From positions 806,001-870,000 of the forward strand of contig OZ221969.1 of NCBI GenBank assembly GCA_965119715.1: 64,000 bases of DNA. Reading direction: 5' to 3'. Below, piece by piece: positions 51,569 to 61,151 of this stretch (within the stretch, counting starts at the first letter, position 1; each line of letters opens with the position of its first letter). The notes under the pieces were generated by a model. It did no database searches. It saw nothing but the letters and a program-made list of their open reading frames with translations, and was not told the DNA's origin. The position numbers and the translations under genes are program-made. The stretch is from JASBYZ01 sp029983705. GTDB lineage: Bacteria; Actinomycetota; Coriobacteriia; Coriobacteriales; JAEZZM01.

Positions 51569-54352
51569 ATGCGTCCGGTGTATTTAGAGCTTGAAGCCTT
51601 TGGTCCTTTTGTTGACATCACGCGTGTTGACTTTACTAATTTTTATGATCAGGGGCTCTTTTTAATAAGCGGTCCAACAGGTGCTGGTAAAACAAGTATT
51701 TTTGACGCCATTTGTTTTGCCTTATTTGGTCAGGCAAGTGGAAGTTCTCGCTCTAAGGATATGTTTAGGTCAGACCTTGCAAGCCCTGAGCAAAAAAGTT
51801 ATGTGCGCTTTCAGTTTGACTTAAAAGGCAAGCGCTATGAGGCGTATAGATCTCCAAGCTATATGCGGCCAAAAAAGCGCGGTGAGGGCTTTACCCAGGA
51901 GCCTGAGGTCTTTGAGTTTGGTCTTATCTCTGAAGGACGCAAGGCTTACAAAATTCAAGATAATCCTATTGAAGATCTTTTGGGACTAAGTGCTCAGCAG
52001 TTTAAACAATCAGCCATGCTTGCCCAAGGTGAGTTTCAAAAACTTTTACAAGCAAGCTCAAAAGAGCGTGAACAAATCTTTAAACAGCTCTTAGACCTTG
52101 ATCTCTTGCAGGAGTTTTCTACAAGCTTGCAAGAGCGCTATAAGCGTGCAGAGCAAGCGCTGCAAAAACAAAATGAAGAGCTTGTATTCAACGCAAAGCG
52201 CATAGAGCTCAGTGGGATTTCAGAAGAAAAAACTATTGAACTCTCAAGTCTTATTGAACGTGTGCTCAGTTTTCCAGAAAAATTGGCGAGTGCGCTTAAA
52301 GACTTAAACGCTCAAGATAGTGCTGAGCAAAATGAGCTAAGCCTTAGACAAGAAGAGCTACAAACACAGATACATACGCTTGAAGGCGAGCTTTCAAGTA
52401 TCAAGCGCTTAGGCGAGCTTGAGGCCTATAAAAAAGAAGCTCAAAGGCTTACAGAACAAAAAGAGCAGGCACTTCAAAAGATTCGTCTAGAGCTTTTAGA
52501 GAGTCAAAAAAACTTTGATGAGGGCTTTGAAAAGCTTTCGCTTCGCATCACAGAGCTTCAAACACTTAAAACTTTATTTAGCGAGCTTGATACTCAAGAG
52601 GCTTCCTACCGCGCTAAAGAAGAGCAGATAGTTAAGGGCGCACATAAGATAGCTAATAAACAAGAAGAGCTCAAAAAACTTAAAGTGGCCTTGGATGAGC
52701 TTGATCAAGAGATGCAAGGCTTGAGTGAGAGCCCCATAAAGCTGCAGCAACAAACTCACATAAGGCAAAAGCTTGCAGAAGATTTTAGCCGCATGCAAAA
52801 GCTTCAAAAAGATGAGGCAGCACTTGCGCTCGATAAAAAATCCTATCAGGATCTTTTAAAAACATACACCCTTTATCAGCATGAGTTTAAGCACAAACAG
52901 GAAACTTTTATCAGTGCTCAGCAGCTTTTTTATGATGAACAGGCTGGAATTTTAGCGCGTGATTTGTCTGAAGGTATGCCTTGTCCGGTCTGCGGCTCAA
53001 CAAACCATCCTCAAAAAGCGCTCCCCATAGAGGGTGCGCCAAGTAAAGAAGAGCTTAAGGTTTATCAAAGGGCAGCAGACGCTGCTCAAAAAGACCTCTC
53101 TCAAGCTTCAGAAAAACTTGCTGCTAAAAAAGGAGAGCTTGAAAAATCAGAAGCCTCACTAAAAGAGTCACTTACAACTCTTGAGCTCGACTTTAACGAT
53201 AGTATAGCTCAGACTTTAAAGGACAAACTTGATGAGATCGTCTCAAAGGGTAAGCTGGTTAAAGAAAAAGTTGATGTGCTTACAAAAGAGACTGAGCGCT
53301 ATAAGGTGCTTACTACTAAAGTTCCAAGCCAAAGACTTTCTCTAGCTAAGGCACAAGATGACCTTCATGAACTTGAACTCAGCCAAAAGCAAGAAGAGCT
53401 CTTGCTTACTGAGATCAAGACTCGTCTTTTAGACTTAAGACAAAAGCTCAAAGAGCAAGATAAGGACTCAATTGCCACAGAGCTTGAAGCCTCGTTGAAA
53501 CAAAAAGATTTACTGCAAAGACGTCTTAAGAGCTTTCAAGAAAAAGAAAAAGAGGCACAAGAGGAGCTCTACTCTCAAACAAGTAAGCTTGAGGCTTATT
53601 TGACAGAAGAGAAATTACTCTTAGAAAAACTGAGCAAAAAAGACCTGAGTGAAGAAGTGCTTGCACATGAGCTTGAAGTAGTTAAAGAAAACTTTGCAAG
53701 TCATAAAGAGCAGCTGAGCCTTATACATTCTCGCCTCAGCATTAACTCACAAATTGAAAAAACACTAGCTGAGCTGAGTGAAGGAAGAGCAGAGGAGTTT
53801 AGAGAATTTGAAGAGCTTAAGGCACTGGTACAAACCGCACTTGGCCAAGTAAGTGGAAAGACGCGCGTAAGTTTTGAGCGCTATGTGCTTGCATTTTACT
53901 TTGAGCAGATGCTGTATGAGGCAAATAAGCGACTCTCGCGCATGAGTAGTGGGCGCTATGAGCTCAAGCGCTCAGATCAGGGACAAACCCTAGCACAGCA
54001 AACAGGCCTTGATTTAGATGTGCTTGATCATTTTTCAGGACAGAGAAGGTCTGTAAATTCGCTCTCTGGAGGAGAGAGTTTTGAGGCAGCACTCTCACTA
54101 GCCCTAGGTATGAGTGACTACATTATGAAATCAGCTGGAGGCATCCATATTGATGCCCTCTTTATTGATGAGGGATTTGGCTCCCTTGACCAGGAGTCTT
54201 TAGATCAGGCCTTATCGGTTTTAGCTGATTTGGCTGATAAAAGACGCCTGGTAGGAATTATTTCACACGTAAGCGAGCTTGAGAGTATTATTACTCAACA
54301 GATTAAGGTCTATCCAAGCTCTAAAGGTTCTCACTTAAGCGTAATCGCATAG
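51569..54352 (+). CDS. sbcC: DNA double-strand-break ATPase subunit SbcC (Rad50-type)
   Basis: 927 residues. Walker A GPTGAGKT is at residues 35-42; long coiled coils rich in Gln/Glu/Lys/Leu run from about 180 to 470 and 480 to 770, joined by a zinc hook CPVC (C472, C475). The signature LSGGESFEAALSLALG near residue 832 and Walker B DALFIDEGFGSLD close the ATPase head. It forms the SbcCD complex with the preceding gene. Its last 22 bases overlap the convergent gene at 54331. Confidence 0.96.
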   Translation: MRPVYLELEAFGPFVDITRVDFTNFYDQGLFLISGPTGAGKTSIFDAICFALFGQASGSSRSKDMFRSDLASPEQKSYVRFQFDLKGKRYEAYRSPSYMRPKKRGEGFTQEPEVFEFGLISEGRKAYKIQDNPIEDLLGLSAQQFKQSAMLAQGEFQKLLQASSKEREQIFKQLLDLDLLQEFSTSLQERYKRAEQALQKQNEELVFNAKRIELSGISEEKTIELSSLIERVLSFPEKLASALKDLNAQDSAEQNELSLRQEELQTQIHTLEGELSSIKRLGELEAYKKEAQRLTEQKEQALQKIRLELLESQKNFDEGFEKLSLRITELQTLKTLFSELDTQEASYRAKEEQIVKGAHKIANKQEELKKLKVALDELDQEMQGLSESPIKLQQQTHIRQKLAEDFSRMQKLQKDEAALALDKKSYQDLLKTYTLYQHEFKHKQETFISAQQLFYDEQAGILARDLSEGMPCPVCGSTNHPQKALPIEGAPSKEELKVYQRAADAAQKDLSQASEKLAAKKGELEKSEASLKESLTTLELDFNDSIAQTLKDKLDEIVSKGKLVKEKVDVLTKETERYKVLTTKVPSQRLSLAKAQDDLHELELSQKQEELLLTEIKTRLLDLRQKLKEQDKDSIATELEASLKQKDLLQRRLKSFQEKEKEAQEELYSQTSKLEAYLTEEKLLLEKLSKKDLSEEVLAHELEVVKENFASHKEQLSLIHSRLSINSQIEKTLAELSEGRAEEFREFEELKALVQTALGQVSGKTRVSFERYVLAFYFEQMLYEANKRLSRMSSGRYELKRSDQGQTLAQQTGLDLDVLDHFSGQRRSVNSLSGGESFEAALSLALGMSDYIMKSAGGIHIDALFIDEGFGSLDQESLDQALSVLADLADKRRLVGIISHVSELESIITQQIKVYPSSKGSHLSVIA

Positions 54353-54789
54353 CTCACATAGTTTGCCATGTATTCGGCCTTGAGCTCATCAAGCCTATAA
54401 AACTGTGCCTGAGACTTGTCCTCACCCACATATCTGAGATAGTGGCGGGGCATAACTTCGTAAAACATAGCCGCAAGCTCATCAGAATAACAGGGGTAAG
54501 CGTGGGCAGTCAGGCGCATCTTGCCTGAGCCATGTATCGCAGCATAAATTCCCACCTCACTGTGTGAGGCAATGTGCTTTACCATATCTTTTTGCTTTGA
54601 AGTTGCAAAGTAAAGATGGCCTTCGTGTAAGACCACCAAAGACATTGGCCTGCTATATGGAAAACCGTATTCATCAATAGTTGATAAATACCAAGTTTTT
54701 GACTGCAAAAAGTTGATGATATAGTTGAGACCTTCTTTTGGATCTGTAATATCTGTTCTAAGCTTTTTTGGGCTAATAAGTTCTGCCAC
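54331..54789 (-). CDS. Pyridoxamine-5'-phosphate-oxidase-like FMN split-barrel protein 1
   Basis: 152 residues with the flavin-reductase-like split barrel of the PNPOx family: TWYLSTIDEYGFPYSRPMSL (strands around the FMN phosphate), LYFATSKQKDMVKHI and the MRLTAHAY segment. Small members often bind FMN, F420 or haem; the function is unknown. GTG start with AAGGAG 8 bases upstream. It follows a close paralogue by 17 bases. Confidence 0.83.
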   Translation of the reverse strand: MAELISPKKLRTDITDPKEGLNYIINFLQSKTWYLSTIDEYGFPYSRPMSLVVLHEGHLYFATSKQKDMVKHIASHSEVGIYAAIHGSGKMRLTAHAYPCYSDELAAMFYEVMPRHYLRYVGEDKSQAQFYRLDELKAEYMANYVSYAITLK

Positions 54790-54806
54790 GCGTACAACTC
54801 CTTTAG

Positions 54807-55265
54807 TTAAGCGAGCGCAACGCTATAAGCTTTACCCTTTATATGCATTGTAAACTTTGCATCTTCAAGTGCATAAAATGCGTTTTCTTCATCATTTGAG
54901 CTGAGGTAAAACTCATAGTGCTTTGGGTTTTCATCTTTAAACTGTTGTACTAGTTTTTCTGACTCAATTGCGGTTGCTTTTGCATCAAGTCTCACCCAAG
55001 CCACAGATTTTATATAAGCGGTAATAGAAATACGAGGATTTTCTGAGATCTCATGTGCCACATCTTTGTACTTAGCGGTAGCAAATACAAGCTTATTTTC
55101 AAAGTGGGTGATTAAAGACATAGGTCTGTTTGCAGGCTGTCCGTCTTTACCACAGGTAGCAAGATAAAAGGTAGTTTCATTTAAAAAGCTCTTTACAAAC
55201 TCTCTACCTTCTTTTGGGTCAGTGATGTCTCTTGCTTCAATTGCATTTACGTCAAATGAGCTCAT
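54807..55265 (-). CDS. Pyridoxamine-5'-phosphate-oxidase-like FMN split-barrel protein 2
   Basis: 152 residues, same fold as its neighbour: TFYLATCGKDGQPANRPMSL, LVFATAKYKDVAHEI and WVRLDAKATAIES. The two share architecture (EGxxF then Fx-T) and exact length, so they are tandem duplicates that have diverged; they may form a heterodimer. The gene is divergent from napA with a 200-base gap, which contains several TATCG elements. Confidence 0.84.
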   Translation of the reverse strand: MSSFDVNAIEARDITDPKEGREFVKSFLNETTFYLATCGKDGQPANRPMSLITHFENKLVFATAKYKDVAHEISENPRISITAYIKSVAWVRLDAKATAIESEKLVQQFKDENPKHYEFYLSSNDEENAFYALEDAKFTMHIKGKAYSVALA

Positions 55266-55468
55266 ATAACTGCCTTTCTTGTATCGATTTTCAATAACTA
55301 GACCCTAAGATACCCCATTTTTGCCTGAATACAAGGCATATTCAAAGTATCGATAGCTTCATGAAATATTTTTTATCGTTGCAACTATCGTTTCTAAATA
55401 ATTTTGTCCTTACTAGACTTTATAGTAGTGGAGTCATTTTTAAGTAAATGGCAGGTAAGGGGAAATGT

Positions 55469-58015
55469 ATGAGAAAAAATATTTCTAGACGACACTTTTT
55501 AAAATCAGTAGCCGTTGCGAGTGCTCTTGCAACACTCAAGCCTTCTCAAGCAAAAGCTGAAGAAGAGAAAAAACCTGCAAAAGATGGGCTTGTGTGGACA
55601 CAGGCGCCTTGCAGGTTTTGCGGCGTGGGCTGCGGAGTCTTGGTAGGAGTAAAAGACGGTAAGGTGGTTGCCATCCAAGGCAATCCCGCTAATCGCTCAA
55701 ATAAGGGCTACAACTGCATTAAGGGATACCACCTCGCTGAGGCGTGCCACGGCAAAGACCGCCTTGCAAAACCTTTAATTAGACGCGATAAGTCAACAAA
55801 GGGAACTGATGAGGGTCTTGAAGAGACAAGTTGGGAAGAGGTATTAGACCTTGCAGCTCAAAAGCTCAAAGAGGCATGGAAAAAAGACAAATCTCGTATT
55901 GGTTTTTGGGGTTCAGGTCAGCAAACTATTACTGAGGGCTATGTAATTTCTAAGTTCTGGAAGGCAGGACTCTTATCAAACAACATAGATCCTAACGCGC
56001 GCCTGTGTATGGCAAGTGCAGTAGTTTCATTTATGGATCAGTTTCAAACTGATGAGCCAGCTGGCTGCTACGATGACATCGACCAAGCTGATGTATTTAT
56101 CACCATTGGTGCAAACATGGCAGAGGCACACTCCGTACTCTTTTCTCGTCTGTGTGCAAGAAAAATTAAAGATCCTAAGGTAGTGCACTATGACTTGGCA
56201 ACTAATACTACCCGCACTGGTAGACATGCCGATAAGCTCATGATTATGAGGCCACAAAGTGATTTAGCAATAACCAATGCAATTGCTAACTACCTCATTC
56301 AAAACAAGTTTTACAATGAGGATTTTGTTCGCGAGCAAGTTCAGTTTAAGCGCGGTACTGAAAATATTGGCCACGCGTATAAGGATGACTATGATGTCAC
56401 TGAGGGTAAGGATGCTGGTAAAACTGAGAGCATTAGCTTTGAAGAGTATGCAGAGCTGTTAGCACCTTATACCTTAGTGTATGCCTCTGAACTCTCTGGA
56501 GTCTCTGTTGAAGACCTTGAAACGCTTTGTGAGACATACGCAGATCCAAATCTAAAAGTGTTAACGCTTTGGACCATGGGCGTAAACCAGCACTCAAGAG
56601 GCACCTGGGTAAATAACAACATCAACAATATCCACCTCTTAACTGGTAAAATTGCCCAACCTGGCTGCGGACCATTTTCACTTACCGGTCAGCCTTCTGC
56701 TTGCGGAACTGCAAGAGAGGTTGGCGTATTTTCGCATCGCCTCCCTGCAGACCTAGTAGTTGCAAACCCGCAGCACAGAAGGTATACCGAGGCTATTTGG
56801 AAGCTTCCTAAAAACTATTTGGATGAGATTTCTAAACCGGGATATCACACGGTAAAAATGTTTAGAGAGCTCTCAAACGGAAACATTGATTTTCTTTGGA
56901 CTGCAAACACAAACTGGGCATCATCAATGCCTAATACCACGCGCTTTTTAGGAATTGATGGCAAACATACCGGTATTATGGATGCCTTTGTTGCAGTAAA
57001 TGAGGTCTATCCAACCGAGTCTACGCGCTATGCTGATGTGGTATTTCCCTGTGCTATGTGGGTAGAGCACGAGGGGCAGTTTGGTAACGGAGAAAGACGC
57101 ACCGCAATTATCCAAAAAGCGGTAGATGCCTATGGTGAGTCAAAACCTGATATCTGGATCATGTTAAATATTGCTGAACGAGTCTTAGAAGGTGAGACCA
57201 TTGATGGTAAAGACGCCTTTGATCACCTCTTTGGCTTTGTGTGGGATAAAGAAAAACACGACTTTAAAGAGGGAGAAGTAGAAGCTAACAAAGCACTCTT
57301 TGAAGAGTACAGAATTTTCTCAAATCCTCATCTTATGCCTGAGGCGCAAGCTATAAATAAAAATGAATCGGGAGAGTTTGACGGCCCGCTTAAAATGGAG
57401 GCTAAGCAGCTTGCACCTTATGATGTCTACCTTAAAGAGTCTGGACTTACCTGGCCGGTGCGTGAGGTAGACGGCAAGTGGATTCAAACAAAGTGGAGAT
57501 TTCATGAGGGTAAACAAGAAGAAGGCTTTGACCAGTACGGAGTAGAGATGTACGGGGAGAGCTCAAAGCCAAAAAATATCTCCTTTTACAAGAGCAAAGA
57601 TAAGCGACCCTCTATTATTTTCAGGCCTTATGAGGATCCAGCAGAAATGCCAGATGAGCAATATCCCTTCTGGTTTTGTACCGGTAGACTTCTAGAGCAT
57701 TGGCACACAGGCTCTATGACCATGAGAGTTGATGAGCTCAGACGTGCACTGCCTGAGGCGCTTTTATACATGAATGATGCTGATATGCGTAAGCTCAAAA
57801 TTAATGCTGGAGACATGGTTAAGGTTACCTCTCGTCACGGCTCATTTGAGGCACATGTTTCAAATGATGGGCGCGTGGTGCCTGAGCCAGGGCATACCTT
57901 TGCTTGTTTCTTTGATAAGAGGGTGCCTATTAACAGAGCAGTTCATGAGTATTACTGCCCGCTCTCTAAAGAGCCAGACTTTAAAAAGACCTGCATCAAT
58001 ATTGAGAAAGCTTAA
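55469..58015 (+). CDS. napA: Nitrate reductase catalytic subunit NapA-like
   Basis: 848 residues from ATG 55469 (AAGGGG 6 bases upstream; the ATG at 55448 is less suitable). Tat signal SRRHFLK with Arg 7-8 and cleavage near AKA at 28-30. One 4Fe-4S cluster: C48, C51, C55, C83. The Mo ligand is C180 in NARLCMASA, and the following DEPAGCYDDIDQAD and GANMAEAHSVLFSR match NapA. It reduces nitrate outside the membrane with bis-MGD. The adjacent small cytochrome and NapD support nitrate reductase over a formate dehydrogenase. Confidence 0.92.
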   Translation: MRKNISRRHFLKSVAVASALATLKPSQAKAEEEKKPAKDGLVWTQAPCRFCGVGCGVLVGVKDGKVVAIQGNPANRSNKGYNCIKGYHLAEACHGKDRLAKPLIRRDKSTKGTDEGLEETSWEEVLDLAAQKLKEAWKKDKSRIGFWGSGQQTITEGYVISKFWKAGLLSNNIDPNARLCMASAVVSFMDQFQTDEPAGCYDDIDQADVFITIGANMAEAHSVLFSRLCARKIKDPKVVHYDLATNTTRTGRHADKLMIMRPQSDLAITNAIANYLIQNKFYNEDFVREQVQFKRGTENIGHAYKDDYDVTEGKDAGKTESISFEEYAELLAPYTLVYASELSGVSVEDLETLCETYADPNLKVLTLWTMGVNQHSRGTWVNNNINNIHLLTGKIAQPGCGPFSLTGQPSACGTAREVGVFSHRLPADLVVANPQHRRYTEAIWKLPKNYLDEISKPGYHTVKMFRELSNGNIDFLWTANTNWASSMPNTTRFLGIDGKHTGIMDAFVAVNEVYPTESTRYADVVFPCAMWVEHEGQFGNGERRTAIIQKAVDAYGESKPDIWIMLNIAERVLEGETIDGKDAFDHLFGFVWDKEKHDFKEGEVEANKALFEEYRIFSNPHLMPEAQAINKNESGEFDGPLKMEAKQLAPYDVYLKESGLTWPVREVDGKWIQTKWRFHEGKQEEGFDQYGVEMYGESSKPKNISFYKSKDKRPSIIFRPYEDPAEMPDEQYPFWFCTGRLLEHWHTGSMTMRVDELRRALPEALLYMNDADMRKLKINAGDMVKVTSRHGSFEAHVSNDGRVVPEPGHTFACFFDKRVPINRAVHEYYCPLSKEPDFKKTCINIEKA

Positions 58016-58031
58016 GGGAGGGCTCTAGAAG

Positions 58032-58331
58032 ATGAAAAAGATAATTTTAGCTCTTGTAGCTGGAATATTTGCGATAGCCTTAGTTGCTTGCAGTCAGCTG
58101 CAATCAGCTTCGAGCATAAACGAGAGTGCGACTCAGATTAAGTTTCATCCAAACCTTCAACCTAAAAACCATGAGGGTAGGTGGGAAGCTGGCGGCTATG
58201 AGAGGTGTATGGCTTGCCACGGCGCAAACGCTCAGGCAACAGATATTCCTAAGTCACACTTTGAGCTAGACGGGGCCCTTTCACCAGAGAGGTCTCAGTG
58301 TTATACCTGCCACCCTGTGGCTCTAGAATAG
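58032..58331 (+). CDS. napB: Lipoprotein di-haem cytochrome, NapB-like
   Basis: 99 residues, much smaller than usual NapB (about 150). A lipoprotein signal ends at LVAC (Cys 20). Two c-type haem sites: C59-MA-C62-H63 and C90-YT-C93-H94. KFHPNLQPKNHEG and SHFELDGALSP correspond to the distal-haem His and the HF-SPxR region of NapB. It likely feeds electrons to NapA while anchored to the outer face of the membrane. It starts 16 bases after napA. Confidence 0.82.
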   Translation: MKKIILALVAGIFAIALVACSQLQSASSINESATQIKFHPNLQPKNHEGRWEAGGYERCMACHGANAQATDIPKSHFELDGALSPERSQCYTCHPVALE

Positions 58332-58349
58332 AGCTAGGGCAACTTGCGT

Positions 58350-58604
58350 ATGGATACAGAATCATTTGAGAGCTATGTTGTTTCAAGTTTAGTGATTGAA
58401 GCTTTTTCTGAATATCTTGAAGAGCTTCAAACTGATCTTATTAAGATTGATGGACTTGAAATACATGAAGTTGAAGACAATAAGATTGTTGTGAGCTATG
58501 AATGCGAATCCTTAGAACAAAGTAGAACTCGCATGGAAGAGCTCTCACGAGATGAGCGCATTATTGGTCTTAACTTGGTCTACCTAAATTTTGAAGAAGC
58601 CTAA
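58350..58604 (+). CDS. napD: NapD-like Tat-proofreading chaperone
   Basis: 84 residues from ATG 58350 (AGGG upstream; TTG 58344 also possible). Ferredoxin-like fold of NapD: YVVSSLVIEA, LIKIDGLEIHEVEDNKIVV and IGLNLVYLNFE match its beta-alpha-beta pattern. NapD binds the Tat signal of NapA to hold export until the cofactor is loaded. Last gene of napA-napB-napD; no napC, napG, napH or napF follows. Confidence 0.83.
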   Translation: MDTESFESYVVSSLVIEAFSEYLEELQTDLIKIDGLEIHEVEDNKIVVSYECESLEQSRTRMEELSRDERIIGLNLVYLNFEEA

Positions 58605-58649
58605 ATACACACCCTAAGATATGTCTTAAGGTGTGAGTATAATAGGGCT

Positions 58650-60023
58650 ATGGATAATTTATTTAGCGAACAAACTAATCAAATACTTAATGCAAACGCA
58701 CCCCTTGCAGTTAAGATGCGCCCTAAAAGTTTAGATGAGTATGTGGGCCAAAAGCAGGCGGTGGGTGAGGGCACTTGGCTGAGACAGGCTATAAAGGCTG
58801 ATGCGCTCTCTTCGCTTATCCTCTACGGTCCTGCAGGCACTGGAAAAACCACCTTGGCGCGAATTATTGCTGAGACCACGCATGCTCACTTTGTTGAGGT
58901 AAATGCAATTGATGCAACGGTAAAAGATTTGCGCCAAGCTATATCAGAGGCTAAAGAGCGCCTCTTAAATACAGGCGTACGAACCATCTTGTTTATCGAT
59001 GAGATCCACCGTTTTTCTCGCTCACAACAAGATGCCTTACTTCATGCAGTAGAAAATCGAGTTCTTATTATGATAGGGGCTACCACTGAAAACCCTTATT
59101 TTGAAGTAAATTCTGCGCTTAACTCTCGCTCAAGAATTATTGAGCTTGAAGCTTTGAGCTCTGAGGATATCTCTCAGGTACTTGATAAGGCACTAAGCCA
59201 TACAGAGGCGCTTCAAAATAAGTTTGTTTTAGCAGATGAACTCAAAGAATTAATTGCTCAGGTATCGGGTGGAGATGCCAGGAGTGCGCTTAACTCTTTA
59301 GAGCTAAGCGCACAGATTGCGCTTGCAAGAAGTTCAAAAAGTTTTGATGAAATTGATGAAGGTGCGCCTTTAGAGATTTTACGAGAAGATCTTGAGGCTG
59401 CTAATCCGCGTACTGGCCTTGCCTACGATAAAAAAGGAGACCAGCACTACGACACCATATCTGCCTTTATCAAGTCGATGCGCGGCTCAGACCCAGATGC
59501 TGCAGTTTACTATTTAGCGCGCATGCTTGATAGTGGAGAAGACCCTAAGTTTATTGCGAGAAGAATACTCATCTTAGCTTCAGAAGACATAGGAAACGCA
59601 GACCCTCAAGCAATTTGCGTGGCGGCAGCTGCTTTTAAGGCTTGTGAGGTTATTGGCATGCCTGAGTGCAGGATAAATCTTGCACAAGCTGCTGTATATA
59701 TGGCACTTGCTCCAAAATCAAACGCAAGTTATATGGCAATTAATAAGGCACTTGAGGATGTTCGTTCAGGTAAGAAGCGAGACATTCCAAACTACTTAAG
59801 AGATAGACACCGTCCAGGTTCTGAAGAATACGGAAGCTACCTCTATCCGCACTCCTATGAGGGTGGCTATGTTGAGCAGCAATATCTTCCAGGCGGACTT
59901 TCTCGCGGAGATTTTTATCGCCCAACAGAGCGTGGCTGGGAAGGCTACCAAATAGATTCTCGCCAAAGGGATTTATATGAATCAGACTTTCAATCACCTA
60001 CTCATGCGAGCGAAGATGAATAA
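58650..60023 (+). CDS. rarA: Replication-associated recombination protein A (RarA/MgsA)
   Basis: 457 residues, AAA+ clamp-loader family. MRPKSLDEYVGQ at the start, Walker A YGPAGTGKTT, Walker B LFIDEIHRF, sensor 1 GATTENPYFEVNSAL, and the C-terminal tetramerisation region with IARRILILASEDIGNADPQA, SYMAINKALEDV and NYLRDRH. It acts at stalled replication forks. It stands alone, 46 bases after napD; likely a separate promoter (TATAAT, 58638-58643). Confidence 0.95.
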   Translation: MDNLFSEQTNQILNANAPLAVKMRPKSLDEYVGQKQAVGEGTWLRQAIKADALSSLILYGPAGTGKTTLARIIAETTHAHFVEVNAIDATVKDLRQAISEAKERLLNTGVRTILFIDEIHRFSRSQQDALLHAVENRVLIMIGATTENPYFEVNSALNSRSRIIELEALSSEDISQVLDKALSHTEALQNKFVLADELKELIAQVSGGDARSALNSLELSAQIALARSSKSFDEIDEGAPLEILREDLEAANPRTGLAYDKKGDQHYDTISAFIKSMRGSDPDAAVYYLARMLDSGEDPKFIARRILILASEDIGNADPQAICVAAAAFKACEVIGMPECRINLAQAAVYMALAPKSNASYMAINKALEDVRSGKKRDIPNYLRDRHRPGSEEYGSYLYPHSYEGGYVEQQYLPGGLSRGDFYRPTERGWEGYQIDSRQRDLYESDFQSPTHASEDE

Positions 60024-60102
60024 TATTAGCCTTCTAACGGGTAGGATGAATGAATAAGTTTACAATAGATTGATAATGTACCTTTAACTTGGAGGATGGA
60101 AC

Positions 60103-60753
60103 ATGGACGCAGATATCTTAGAGATTCTCATTAAAATTGCACTGATTGTCCTTGTTATTGCTGGTGTTTGGCTTGTTGTTGAACTTGCCCTCACTATTAA
60201 GAGAGCTCGCGGCGTTGTTGATACCTTAGATACAACAGTTGCAGATCTAAACACAAGCGTAAATGACACAATTTCAAATATTCAACCGGTTATCAAGCGC
60301 CTTGATACCACTGTTGATAACTTGCAGCCTACTATTCAAGAGGTTCAACCACTTCTTAATAAGGCAGGTGGCACCATTGATGCGCTTTCACAAAACTTAC
60401 TTCGTTTAGAAGAGATTGTTTCAGACGTATCAAGCGTAACCTCAACTGCAGCAAACGCTACAGTTGCTACCAACGATCTTGCATCAAATGCTACAAATGT
60501 TGCTAACTCAGTACTTACTCGCATTAAGTCTAAGTTTGGTGCGAGTGCAAGAGATTATGAGCGCACCGGTATTAGCCCAGACTTTTCTGGAGAGGATTTC
60601 TCACAGGCTGTTGATAGATCTTCAGATGATGTAGAGCAGCTAAGCTTTGATCAAGAAGAGCCACAGGCACACAGCAATCAATACTTAAACTTAGAAAAGA
60701 ATGTAGTTTCTGACGATGCTGGTTACTTTAAGTATCCAAGCCAAACTAAGTAA
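60103..60753 (+). CDS. Membrane-anchored coiled-coil protein (DUF948-like)
   Basis: 216 residues. One membrane helix at about 9-29 and then a long helical region with repeats of the type LDTTVADLNTSV and LDTTVDNLQPTI, similar to DUF948 and methyl-accepting-protein coiled coils. The last 60 residues are acidic and disordered. It lies outside or inside the membrane depending on the helix orientation; I cannot tell. It is 23 bases before the anti-sigma gene. No function is known. Confidence 0.72.
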   Translation: MDADILEILIKIALIVLVIAGVWLVVELALTIKRARGVVDTLDTTVADLNTSVNDTISNIQPVIKRLDTTVDNLQPTIQEVQPLLNKAGGTIDALSQNLLRLEEIVSDVSSVTSTAANATVATNDLASNATNVANSVLTRIKSKFGASARDYERTGISPDFSGEDFSQAVDRSSDDVEQLSFDQEEPQAHSNQYLNLEKNVVSDDAGYFKYPSQTK

Positions 60754-60776
60754 GCTAGAGAGGTCGTTAGTTATAC

Positions 60777-61151
60777 ATGACACATATAGACGATAAGATA
60801 AGACTATCACTACCTGCGCGCGCCTCTTATGCGCGCACAGTTCGTATGCTTGCAGCAAATTTAGCTGCAGTTTTGCGCATGAATATTGAAGAAGTTGAAG
60901 ACGTGCGTATGGCTGCAGAAGAGGCATTTATCTTAGCCTGCGAAAGCAATGCAGACATGCTTGACCTTGAGTTTACCTTACATGATGAGGTGCTTAGCAT
61001 GGAGTTTTCGCTTGGCCCTGATGACATTACTGAGGTAGAGGCATATCAGTATGCAGACCTCATTTTGCAAGCAGTTTCAAAGACCTATACGCTCACTGAC
61101 AAATCGCTCTATCTTGAAATGAGCATAGGGGGAGTAGATGAGTTCAAATAG
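60777..61151 (+). CDS. rsbW: RsbW-like anti-sigma factor (serine kinase)
   Basis: 124 residues, GHKL ATPase fold. The helix VEDVRMAAEEAFILACE is the conserved N-box (with Glu and Asn-like positions) that coordinates Mg-ATP, as in RsbW/SpoIIAB. It binds and inhibits a partner sigma factor, released by an anti-anti-sigma protein. The gene overlaps the sigma gene by 14 bases. No RsbV-like gene is in the window. The protein is shorter than RsbW of Bacillus and the G-boxes are not obvious, so the kinase activity is uncertain. Confidence 0.75.
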   Translation: MTHIDDKIRLSLPARASYARTVRMLAANLAAVLRMNIEEVEDVRMAAEEAFILACESNADMLDLEFTLHDEVLSMEFSLGPDDITEVEAYQYADLILQAVSKTYTLTDKSLYLEMSIGGVDEFK

